A DNA stretch of 5,999 bases from JAKACU01 sp021821185 (GTDB taxonomy: Bacteria; Bacillota; Bacilli; Alicyclobacillales; SLC66), in assembly GCA_027343965.1 (NCBI GenBank), contig DAHWJX010000031.1, positions 1 through 5,999 of the forward strand. Reading direction: 5' to 3'. The notes below the pieces were generated by a model that worked only from the letters and a program-made list of their open reading frames with translations, was not told where the DNA came from and made no database searches. Position numbers and translations under genes: made by a program. Shown in pieces: positions 1 through 5,119 of this stretch (positions within the stretch are counted from its first letter, which is position 1; the number at the start of each line of letters is the position of its first letter).

Positions 1-22
1 TCTACCGCTGAGCTATCGAGGA
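1..22 (-). tRNA. tRNA 5' portion, probably tRNA-Asn (cut by window edge)
   Basis: On the minus strand the sequence reads TCCTCGA, then TA, GCTC and AGCGGTA. That is a 7-nt acceptor strand, the two linker bases and the start of a normal D arm. It begins 5 nt after the CCA end of the tRNA-Ala gene, so the two are co-transcribed. The anticodon lies outside the window. A U at position 1 is unusual in bacterial tRNAs and, with this D-arm sequence, is typical of Bacillota tRNA-Asn. The amino acid assignment is therefore an inference from the 5' sequence only. Confidence 0.7.
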
Positions 23-27
23 ATATG

Positions 28-103
28 TGGTGGAGATAAGCGGATTCGAACCGCTGACCCCCTGCGTGCAAGGCAGGTGCTCTACCAGCTGAGCTATATC
101 CCC
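28..103 (-). tRNA. tRNA-Ala (anticodon TGC)
   Basis: This is a complete 76-nt tRNA on the minus strand. The acceptor stem is GGGGATA paired with TATCTCC, and the D arm is GCTC/GAGC. The anticodon stem CCTGC/GCAGG carries loop CTTGCAC with anticodon TGC at positions 70-68. The T arm is AGCGG-TTCGAAT-CCGCT, followed by discriminator A and an encoded CCA at 30-28. The acceptor stem contains the G3:U70 wobble pair, the established identity element for alanyl-tRNA synthetase, which confirms the assignment independently of the anticodon. It is the first gene of the tRNA operon starting at the promoter near 124-152. Confidence 0.97.
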
Positions 104-116
104 GTAAGCGACTTAC
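104..116 (-). other. Hairpin in the tRNA operon leader
   Basis: A perfect 5-bp inverted repeat with a 3-nt loop (GTAAG, 3 nt, CTTAC) directly abuts the 5' end of tRNA-Ala. It falls between the predicted transcription start (about 117) and the mature tRNA. It probably forms a short leader stem removed by RNase P. The stem is seen in the sequence; its role is inference. Confidence 0.45.
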
Positions 117-123
117 CTTGCTT

Positions 124-152
124 ATTATAGCGAGGGCTTGCTCATTTTGCAA
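124..152 (-). promoter_or_regulatory. Sigma-A-type promoter of the tRNA operon
   Basis: On the minus strand there is a perfect -10 box TATAAT (129-124) and a -35-like TTGCAA (152-147), separated by exactly 17 nt. Transcription would begin near 117 and read straight into tRNA-Ala. The near-consensus -10 and ideal spacing suit a stable-RNA promoter. Confidence 0.8.
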
Positions 153-175
153 GTCATTATCAAGAGGAACATATT

Positions 176-214
176 TACAAATTCCCTCACCCAAAATAAC
201 TAGGGATGTGGGAA
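176..214 (-). terminator. Candidate terminator of the two-gene membrane protein operon
   Basis: Reading the minus strand downstream of the 62-codon gene, TTCCC (214-210) pairs with GGGAA (186-182). Further C-G and A-T pairs plus an inner CCC/GGG form an imperfect stem around a T-rich loop. It is followed by an AT-rich tail beginning TTTG. The stem has one mismatch and one bulge and the tail is not a clean U-run, so it may be weak. Its place between an operon end and the separately promoted tRNA genes supports the call. Confidence 0.4.
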
Positions 215-224
215 CAGTTGATGG

Positions 225-413
225 CTATTTTGACGCTTTTTGTAATGGATACCTTACGGCATTCAGTAAAGATGCCAAGACTCCCACCCATATGCTGATA
301 GCGACCAGCGTAGGCTGATGTACAACCTTGAAAATCACAGCTAAAATCAAGAAGACAACAAGTACAAGCACAAGACGAGGATCATCAAAAATCAATTTCA
401 CCAACGTTTTCAC
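225..413 (-). CDS. Small two-helix membrane protein
   Basis: A 62-residue protein of unknown function. Two hydrophobic segments are visible, about residues 13-32 (rich in V, L and I) and about 36-52, with a basic C-terminus, so it should be an inner-membrane hairpin. The start is GTG at 413, placed 2 nt after the TAA of the upstream gene. Its ribosome binding site GGGAGGA (427-421) lies inside the end of that gene with a 7-nt spacer, so translation is probably coupled. The tight coupling suggests a small partner subunit or stability factor for the polytopic protein encoded just before it. I do not recognise a named family. The good ribosome binding site makes a real gene likely. Confidence 0.75.
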   Translation of the reverse strand: MKTLVKLIFDDPRLVLVLVVFLILAVIFKVVHQPTLVAISIWVGVLASLLNAVRYPLQKASK

Positions 414-415
414 AG

Positions 416-1183
416 TTACGTCCTCCCTGCCCCACTAACTTGCTGTGCTGCATATTGCTTTTTTCGCAGTGTCATTTTTGCACGCCACACAAACACCAAC
501 GTAAAAACAACGAGCGTAAGCGCCATATAAATGATCGACAAATCCCGTTGCGGCCACGCTGCGCCAAGGCTTTCACCAACAAAAAAAGCACCAAAACTCG
601 TCAATAGAACACCAACGATAAACTTCATCGTATTTTCTGGAACAAGCGTAAGTGGCTTTCGTAAAAGAATTCCGAGCAACAGCACAACAACAAAAGCTAA
701 AGCAGCACCCATTGCCGCAGCTGACATGGCATGAGCTGTTGCACCAAATGTAAGAACGATAAAAACAGCTTCAAGTCCTTCTAAAAAGGTGCCGCCAAAA
801 GCGGATCCAAAACCAACTTTATCAAACGTCACTGTTGTATCTCCGGCTGTACGAAGACGTCTCTTCTCCTTCTCAAACGCAGCGGCTTCATCATGTAACG
901 CGATCAGACCTGCGTACCGTAAAACGGCTTTACGCAACCACCGCACACCAAACAGCAACAGCAAAAGTCCAATAATGGCTTGCACGACAGGCAATTGTAC
1001 GATGCGAACAAGGGGAGCTCCGATAATCAGAATAAGAAGGGCTAAAACCACAACGGCAGCCAATGCACCTATAATTCCACTTTTCAAACCACGCACCGTA
1101 CCCACAGCAAGTACGATGGTTAAAGCCTCAACAAATTCCACCCCGGTTCCCAAAAAGGCGGCCACTAAGGTGTATATATTCAA
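416..1183 (-). CDS. Polytopic membrane protein, COG4280-like, with two FTR1-like ExxE segments; candidate cation permease
   Basis: A 255-residue integral membrane protein with about 6-7 hydrophobic segments. The two halves carry related motifs. Residues 11-30 contain VEFVEALTIVLAVG (E16, E19), and residues 129-148 contain FLEGLEAVFIVLTFG (E135, E138). The second closely resembles the REGLEA segment of FTR1 iron permeases, and paired intramembrane acidic motifs are common in cation carriers. A charged loop (about 97-122, rich in E, K and R) separates the halves. The overall look is that of the uncharacterised COG4280 membrane proteins; substrate and direction are unknown. The start is TTG at 1183, with GAGGGG at 1200-1195 as ribosome binding site and a rather long 11-nt spacer. 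The closer upstream ATG (1194) is out of frame and stops after four codons. The gene is followed, 2 nt later, by the small membrane protein gene. Confidence 0.85.
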   Translation of the reverse strand: MNIYTLVAAFLGTGVEFVEALTIVLAVGTVRGLKSGIIGALAAVVVLALLILIIGAPLVRIVQLPVVQAIIGLLLLLFGVRWLRKAVLRYAGLIALHDEAAAFEKEKRRLRTAGDTTVTFDKVGFGSAFGGTFLEGLEAVFIVLTFGATAHAMSAAAMGAALAFVVVLLLGILLRKPLTLVPENTMKFIVGVLLTSFGAFFVGESLGAAWPQRDLSIIYMALTLVVFTLVFVWRAKMTLRKKQYAAQQVSGAGRT

Positions 1184-1226
1184 CGAATATTCATCCCCTC
1201 ACGGTAACCCATATTTCACAACACCT

Positions 1227-1235
1227 ATTGTAGCA
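1227..1235 (-). promoter_or_regulatory. Candidate extended -10 promoter for the membrane protein operon
   Basis: The minus strand reads TGCTACAAT, an extended -10 (TG-N-TACAAT) with five of six matches to TATAAT. No good -35 hexamer is seen 16-18 nt upstream, which is tolerated by extended -10 promoters. Transcription would start near 1219, giving a leader of about 36 nt before the TTG start. Confidence 0.45.
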
Positions 1236-1256
1236 GAAAAACTAGGTCACGACAGA

Positions 1257-1349
1257 TTAAGGTTCATCCAATAGGATCATAGAATAATCCTGCATGAACT
1301 GGGCTCGGTCTTCCATGATTGATGCGGCAATAGGCAGCACCACATAAAA
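1257..1349 (-). pseudogene. Possible orphan C-terminal coding tail of unknown origin
   Basis: On the minus strand about 30 sense codons ending in TAA (1259-1257) read like a real protein end. They include VLPIAASIMEDRAQF and, later, SMILLDEP. The frame stays open upstream into the antisense of the IS66 remnant, so the true left limit is unclear. It could be the severed 3' end of the glycosyltransferase gene on the other side of the element, the end of another lost gene, or chance. Thirty open codons alone are weak evidence. The family is not recognised. Confidence 0.25.
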
Positions 1350-1350
1350 C

Positions 1351-1566
1351 GAACTACCGCACTTTTTTAGCGGAAGTCCAAAAGGAGCTTCGGCGAGTGC
1401 TACCGTTTACAGCATCATCGAGAGTGCTAAGGCAAATGGTCTTAACCCGTATAAATATCTTCAATACGTCTTCATCCAATTACCGGGAGTGCAGTTCGGT
1501 CAGCACCCGGAATTTCTTGAAGATTACCTTCCATGGAGTCCAGAAGTTCAAGAAGCCTGCAAATAG
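1351..1566 (+). pseudogene. IS66-family transposase, C-terminal remnant
   Basis: The plus-strand frame is open from just after an in-frame TAA (1345-1347) to TAG (1564-1566) and has no start codon of its own. It encodes about 72 residues. From 1363 these match the well-known C-terminus of IS66-type transposases: FSGSPKGASASATVYSIIES, then AKANGLNPYKYL, then HPEFLEDYLPW and a final EVQEACK. The DDE catalytic core and the rest of the protein, normally around 500 residues, are missing upstream, so this is a dead fragment. Its distance from the element's right end (about 60 nt) is normal for the family. An overlapping plus-strand frame from 1397 is only a shadow of this one. Confidence 0.9.
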
Positions 1567-1628
1567 AGCGAAATTCAGTTTACACGAATTTTGCTCTTTT
1601 TCTATCCACCGAGTTATTTAACGCTTAC
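1351..1628 (+). mobile_element. IS66-type element remnant with intact right end
   Basis: The element's right end is placed at 1628 because AACGCTTAC (1620-1628) is the reverse complement of GTAAGCGTT, the kind of terminus known for IS66 elements. It lies at the expected distance after the transposase stop. The left limit is only approximate: recognisable transposase begins around 1351-1363, and no left inverted repeat or accessory tnpA/tnpB genes are present. The left part has been lost by deletion, so the 8-bp target duplication typical of the family cannot be checked. The right end lies inside the glycosyltransferase gene. Confidence 0.75.
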
Positions 1629-2655
1629 GAAACAACGGAACAGATGCCGTTGCCAGTACAATTATCCATCCATCATGATGACGTCGTGAAAAGAGAGCGA
1701 TTAAGAAAATCAATGGAATTGTAATTACAATAGGAAGAAATAACTTTGTAAACCCGAATGCAGCGACTACAGCATTCCAAATATTACCATCGGCATATGT
1801 TGTAAGTCCTGTTACGTAAGTTCCTTGAGCAATTTGCGCAGAGTTACCGTACTGCGAGTTCAAAAAATACAAAGGATTATGCATAATCATCCAATTGAGG
1901 ATCATCCACACGATTCCTGCACAGACTATGGGAAACAGAAGTATAGCTACGGTACCTTCTATTTTGGAATATCTAATCCTGTCCCTCCACATTGCTATGG
2001 CTAAACCAGCAATTAGAAACGTTGCAAAAGGTACGGCCTCATATCTAAGACCTAATCCAACAGCTAACCACATGCCAGTTGCAAGCAATGCTGACAAATC
2101 CTGAGTCTTATAGAATCGTAACGCACCCTCTGTGGCTGCTATAAATGCGCCGATCATCATAGAGTCGCTCATGCCATTCGCGCCATACAAGAGCATCATC
2201 GGATTCAGCATAAATAGAATGGACCAAATGATCCTGAATGGGCAAGATATACCAAATAACTGGAATGTTTTATTACAATAATAGACACTTATGCCCGCAA
2301 ATATTGAGCTTACCATGTTGGCCGGCAATCCATCGACTAAAATCGGGGTCCATAAACCATGGAGCATGACAAAAGGTAATTCAAATAAACTCGGAAATGG
2401 GTTCCAGACAAAGCCGATACCTGCAACGTGTAAATTCCCACGAAAAATTACGTAATACGCATTCAGAACCCTTGTAAGGGCATCCCCATACACTATGTGA
2501 TAGTGTAAAACGAGAAATAAGGCAAAAATAAAAGACACCAAAAACGCAACTATTCCCATAACCATAGACTCCCGAATCATAGAACGATAAGTTGTCCATG
2601 TACGTGGTCGAACGTATGCATGCGTCACAGGTACTTTTAATGACTCGACACTCAA
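1618..2655 (-). CDS. Membrane glycosyltransferase, GT-C/GT39-like, C-terminally truncated by IS66
   Basis: A 345-residue polytopic protein with about 8 membrane segments. After the first one (about 32-53) comes YGDALTRVLNAYYV, with D58 at the position of the conserved acidic residue of the first extracytoplasmic loop in GT-C enzymes. NPMMLLYGANGMSDSMM (151-167) and LGLRYEAVPF (201-210) are also typical of GT39/ArnT-like sugar transferases using polyprenyl-phosphate sugars. Such proteins usually exceed 450 residues. Here the native sequence stops at F342, and the final Arg-Lys-Arg and stop come wholly or partly from the IS66 terminus. The start is TTG (2655), with AGGAG at 2668-2664 and an 8-nt spacer. 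It is transcribed divergently from the exosortase locus and may once have glycosylated the same surface material. It is probably non-functional now. Confidence 0.8.
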   Translation of the reverse strand: MSVESLKVPVTHAYVRPRTWTTYRSMIRESMVMGIVAFLVSFIFALFLVLHYHIVYGDALTRVLNAYYVIFRGNLHVAGIGFVWNPFPSLFELPFVMLHGLWTPILVDGLPANMVSSIFAGISVYYCNKTFQLFGISCPFRIIWSILFMLNPMMLLYGANGMSDSMMIGAFIAATEGALRFYKTQDLSALLATGMWLAVGLGLRYEAVPFATFLIAGLAIAMWRDRIRYSKIEGTVAILLFPIVCAGIVWMILNWMIMHNPLYFLNSQYGNSAQIAQGTYVTGLTTYADGNIWNAVVAAFGFTKLFLPIVITIPLIFLIALFSRRHHDGWIIVLATASVPLFRKR

Positions 2656-2706
2656 GCTATCAGCTCCTAACGATAAGTCCCGATATGCTTTATCATAATA
2701 ATCAGT

Positions 2707-2743
2707 GTAACCTATGACCCTTCTTGATTACATCAAGGGTTAC
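2707..2743. promoter_or_regulatory. Nested inverted repeat in the divergent intergenic region (candidate operator)
   Basis: CTTGAT (2723-2728) and ATCAAG (2732-2737) form a perfect palindrome around TAC. Immediately outside, GTAACC (2707-2712) and GGTTAC (2738-2743) form a second perfect pair, with 10 extra bases on the left side only. It sits between two divergent genes, well upstream of the predicted start of the exosortase operon, and has no U-tract. A regulator-binding site serving one or both genes is the simplest reading. No regulator gene is in the window. Confidence 0.4.
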
Positions 2744-2800
2744 TTAAAGTTTTCTTCAACAACATACTCCTCTAATTTTAGCCATGGCAAAACAGGAGAT

Positions 2801-2809
2801 TGTTACAAT
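2801..2809 (+). promoter_or_regulatory. Candidate extended -10 promoter of the exosortase operon
   Basis: TGTTACAAT is an extended -10 (TG-N-TACAAT), the same form as the candidate at 1227-1235. No convincing -35 is present 16-18 nt upstream. Transcription would start near 2816, giving a leader of about 67 nt that begins with the stem-loops at 2817-2857. Confidence 0.45.
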
Positions 2810-2816
2810 GAGATCA

Positions 2817-2857
2817 GATGCATGCACTAGTTGCATCAAATTTTCATGACGCAACTA
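2817..2857 (+). other. Two mutually exclusive stem-loops in the leader of the substrate gene
   Basis: GATGCA (2817-2822) can pair with TGCATC (2832-2837). Alternatively TAGTTGC (2828-2834) can pair with GCAACTA (2851-2857), a 7-bp perfect stem. The arms overlap at 2832-2834, so the two stems cannot both form fully. Neither contains the ribosome binding site (2868-2875), which stays free. They may set mRNA stability or respond to a signal. The pairing is visible; the function is unknown. Confidence 0.4.
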
Positions 2858-2882
2858 ACGCTATCGGAAAGGAGGAACTCTG

Positions 2883-3356
2883 ATGAAGAAGTGGCAATTT
2901 GCATTCCTGACCAGCACCTTAGTCATAGCACCGCTTGTAGCTTCCGCGCCGGCCTTTGCAGCAACCACGCCCAGTACAGCAGTCGCATCCGGGCTAACTT
3001 TATCAACTGGTCAAACGTCGATTACGCTGAACGTGCCTAATTTGGATAACCAACTGCAAGCGTCCCCGACGCTTCAATTCACATTTACGCCTTCCGATGG
3101 TACGACTCCCGTGACAACAACCGGAACGCTGTCCAATGCAACTACAGACCAATACACAGTGCCAATACCGAATTTTGGTCAAATAGAAACAGTGAATATC
3201 TCGACCCAGTACACATTTAGCGGAGTGAATTACACAGCAACGGCTGGTCCGTTAATCGATACCTTACCAGAAGCACCCCTAGCTGCAGCACTCCCACTCG
3301 GCATGCTAGGCATATGGTACTTGATGCGCAAAAAAAGAGTTCTACCGAATTCGTGA
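2883..3356 (+). CDS. Secreted protein with PEP-CTERM-type sorting signal (probable exosortase substrate)
   Basis: A 157-residue protein. Residues 1-26 are a Sec signal peptide: MKKWQ, a hydrophobic core, then APAFA with likely cleavage after A26. The mature part (27-126) has no Cys, is rich in Thr/Ser and alternates polar and hydrophobic residues as in a small beta-sandwich. I recognise no named family in it. The C-terminus is a classic tripartite sorting tail: LPEAP (128-132), a hydrophobic stretch (133-148), then RKKR (149-152) and five more residues. This is the PEP-CTERM arrangement, not LPxTG of class A-type sortases. AAAGGAGG (2868-2875) lies 7 nt before ATG, giving an excellent start. 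Followed by two exosortase genes on the same strand, it is very probably their dedicated substrate. Confidence 0.88.
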   Translation: MKKWQFAFLTSTLVIAPLVASAPAFAATTPSTAVASGLTLSTGQTSITLNVPNLDNQLQASPTLQFTFTPSDGTTPVTTTGTLSNATTDQYTVPIPNFGQIETVNISTQYTFSGVNYTATAGPLIDTLPEAPLAAALPLGMLGIWYLMRKKRVLPNS

Positions 3357-3380
3357 GTAATACCACTACAGTCATTTGAC

Positions 3381-3407
3381 GCGAAGAGGGGCCTAGTCCC
3401 TCTTCGC
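3381..3407 (+). other. Strong intergenic hairpin between substrate and exosortase genes
   Basis: GCGAAGAGGG (3381-3390) pairs perfectly with CCCTCTTCGC (3398-3407). A G-T and a C-G pair can extend the stem to 12 bp around a CTA loop. There is no U-run after it, and the exosortase ribosome binding site starts 7 nt downstream. It is therefore not a standard intrinsic terminator. It could protect the 3' end of the substrate message, act as a processing site or partial attenuator, and so keep substrate above enzyme. It might also affect ribosome access. Confidence 0.65.
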
Positions 3408-3428
3408 TATAAGCAAGGAGGTTCACGT

Positions 3429-5102
3429 GTGTCAATTGACCTAAGCCTTTCCCGTTCTATGCGAACCCAAAAAGCGCGTCAAAAATCCACATCTTTGTTT
3501 TGGATATACTCATGGGCTTTGGCAAGCTCAATACCGCTACTTCCATATACAACACCGCTATGGTCTGGTGCACTCGCCGACACCCCTTTCGCGTATCTCG
3601 TATGGATTCCTGTGTTCGCCTTTACGTGGGCAGGTTGGACATTGCGACGTGCACTTTCTTATAATGACGATCCTGAACTGAACGGAATCATGGGACTGCC
3701 TCTACTTGCCTTAACGGCTAGTCTATTGATCGCTGGTATGACAACTTGGCAATATTATTTTGTCGGTCAAAGCGTGGGATTACTTGTCTGGCCATTTTGG
3801 GCTTTGGGTTTGGCTTGGCTTATGTTTGGTGTAGGTGTAACGAGACACGTTATACGCCCGCTCGCCTATTTATTGTTAACTTGGCCCCCTCTATATAACG
3901 ACATAATAAATGTAACGAATCCTATTTTGTTGGAATTTGCTAATCGATTTGTAGGGATCCTAAGTCAACATTTTTCTTGGCTACTTGTCGTAACAGCATC
4001 AGGCACCTACGTCATTCGCTATGGTATTCACGCGATTACCGTTTACGTAACATCCGTGTGCAGCGGTGCGGACAGCTTACTTGCCGTAGTCATTTTATTT
4101 CCAATCATCTTGGTCTCATTTACTGGAAGTTTACTTAAGAAGGCAGTAGCTATTATCGTAGCTGTCATTCTTGCCCTAATTGCAAATTGGCTACGATTGG
4201 CTATTCTTATCTTCTCCATTCATTCAATTGGACCAACTTTCTCTCTGAATATTCTTCATCCGATGCTCGGAATTCTACTATTTGTAGCTATGGTTTTTAT
4301 CCTCGTTAACTTCTGTAAATGGATGGGTCTTGATAATAAACGTTTTCAAAAGGGAATGTATTTACGCAAGCCCGGTATGATTCGTTTTTGCGCCTCTGTG
4401 TTCATGTCGTTGTTGGTAACCATCTCGCTCATGCCGCTTTACCAAACTTCATTAGGTACAACAGGAACACCCTTAGTGGTAAAAACCGATCTGTTATCAT
4501 CCTTAATGCCACAACTTCGTGGCTGGACTCGAACACTCGTTGGTCAATATGATGCTTCCTCTCTACTTGGTGCTGGGGCAAAAAGTACGGCTTATGCCTA
4601 TACATCCATTTTTGGTGACTATGCGCTCACTGAATGGTGGTGGACCTATCAGCCAATCGCCTTGGCAGGGTATTCAGAACACAATTGCCTTTTATTTCAC
4701 GGTTCACAGATTATCTCGAAACAGACAATGTCCATTAGAAATGGTATATCCGCCACAGTTTTCGGGGTCCTTTTACCACCCAAGCAAGTAAGTGGCCCAC
4801 AAAATCTGTTCATTGACACTGTCTACACCTTCACGGCAAAATACCGAGGTAGAAATGCATACATCCGTTCCGAAATAGCAACACCTGTTGCACTAAATGT
4901 AATACAACAAAGCTCATTAGTACGTGCCCTTCCGTCGATGCTAAAGCAACTGATAGCTGATACGTATATAAAAGGTTCTTCACTTGCCCCATTACCCTTA
5001 GATGCTACGATTCATGTGGAAAACTATTTTACCTTCGTTCATCAAATCTCTGATCAAGTATTGACCAAATCAGTGCCACAAAACACCCTAAGTAAGGCTT
5101 GA
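3429..5102 (+). CDS. Exosortase with C-terminal EpsI-like domain
   Basis: A 557-residue membrane protein of the exosortase/archaeosortase family, expected to cleave the PEP-CTERM tail of its substrate on the outer face of the membrane and transfer it to an acceptor. About nine hydrophobic segments lie between residues 24 and 337. The catalytic set is present: C211 in TSVCSGADSLL, R256 in ANWLR, and H277 in NILHPMLG. The segment before the Cys (191-208) also fits the family. Residues 338-557 form an extracytoplasmic domain like EpsI, which in other exosortases is fused or encoded nearby. It has RGW at 364-366 and a YSEHNCLLFHG segment (H418, C420). The start is GTG at 3429, with AAGGAGG (3415-3421) and a 7-nt spacer. 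It follows the substrate gene by 72 nt and precedes a paralogue by 17 nt. The exact exosortase subfamily cannot be named by eye. Confidence 0.88.
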   Translation: MSIDLSLSRSMRTQKARQKSTSLFWIYSWALASSIPLLPYTTPLWSGALADTPFAYLVWIPVFAFTWAGWTLRRALSYNDDPELNGIMGLPLLALTASLLIAGMTTWQYYFVGQSVGLLVWPFWALGLAWLMFGVGVTRHVIRPLAYLLLTWPPLYNDIINVTNPILLEFANRFVGILSQHFSWLLVVTASGTYVIRYGIHAITVYVTSVCSGADSLLAVVILFPIILVSFTGSLLKKAVAIIVAVILALIANWLRLAILIFSIHSIGPTFSLNILHPMLGILLFVAMVFILVNFCKWMGLDNKRFQKGMYLRKPGMIRFCASVFMSLLVTISLMPLYQTSLGTTGTPLVVKTDLLSSLMPQLRGWTRTLVGQYDASSLLGAGAKSTAYAYTSIFGDYALTEWWWTYQPIALAGYSEHNCLLFHGSQIISKQTMSIRNGISATVFGVLLPPKQVSGPQNLFIDTVYTFTAKYRGRNAYIRSEIATPVALNVIQQSSLVRALPSMLKQLIADTYIKGSSLAPLPLDATIHVENYFTFVHQISDQVLTKSVPQNTLSKA

Positions 5103-5119
5103 TAGAAAGGGGTTATTGC

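Noticed and set aside
128..132. LPEAP in the substrate (residues 128-132; field positions are residue numbers) read as an LPxTG-like class A sortase motif
   Set aside because: The motif lacks the Thr-Gly of LPxTG, no sortase-like gene is present, and PExP-helix-basic tail beside exosortases fits PEP-CTERM better.
789..1274. Long plus-strand open frame of 161 codons opposite the polytopic membrane protein
   Set aside because: It is antisense to a gene with clear membrane motifs and a ribosome binding site. Its product is Pro/Thr/Ala/Lys-rich low-information sequence, as expected for the complement of hydrophobic codons.
1397..1621. Plus-strand open frame of 74 codons
   Set aside because: It overlaps the IS66 transposase frame in another register. 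Only the other frame shows transposase motifs.
1533..1724. Plus-strand open frame of 63 codons crossing the IS66 end
   Set aside because: It runs from element DNA into the antisense of the glycosyltransferase with no ribosome binding site or protein-like sequence.
2692..2720. Promoter for the glycosyltransferase on the minus strand (TATGAT at 2697-2692)
   Set aside because: No acceptable -35 hexamer at 16-18 nt and no TG extension; the match is no better than expected in AT-rich DNA.
3381..3407. Intrinsic terminator after the substrate gene
   Set aside because: The stem is strong but there is no U-run after it; the next gene's ribosome binding site follows within 10 nt. It was listed as a hairpin of unknown role instead.
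4519..4791. Plus-strand open frame of 90 codons inside the exosortase gene
   Set aside because: It is out of frame within the EpsI-like domain; the exosortase frame is continuous and has a proper start and motifs.
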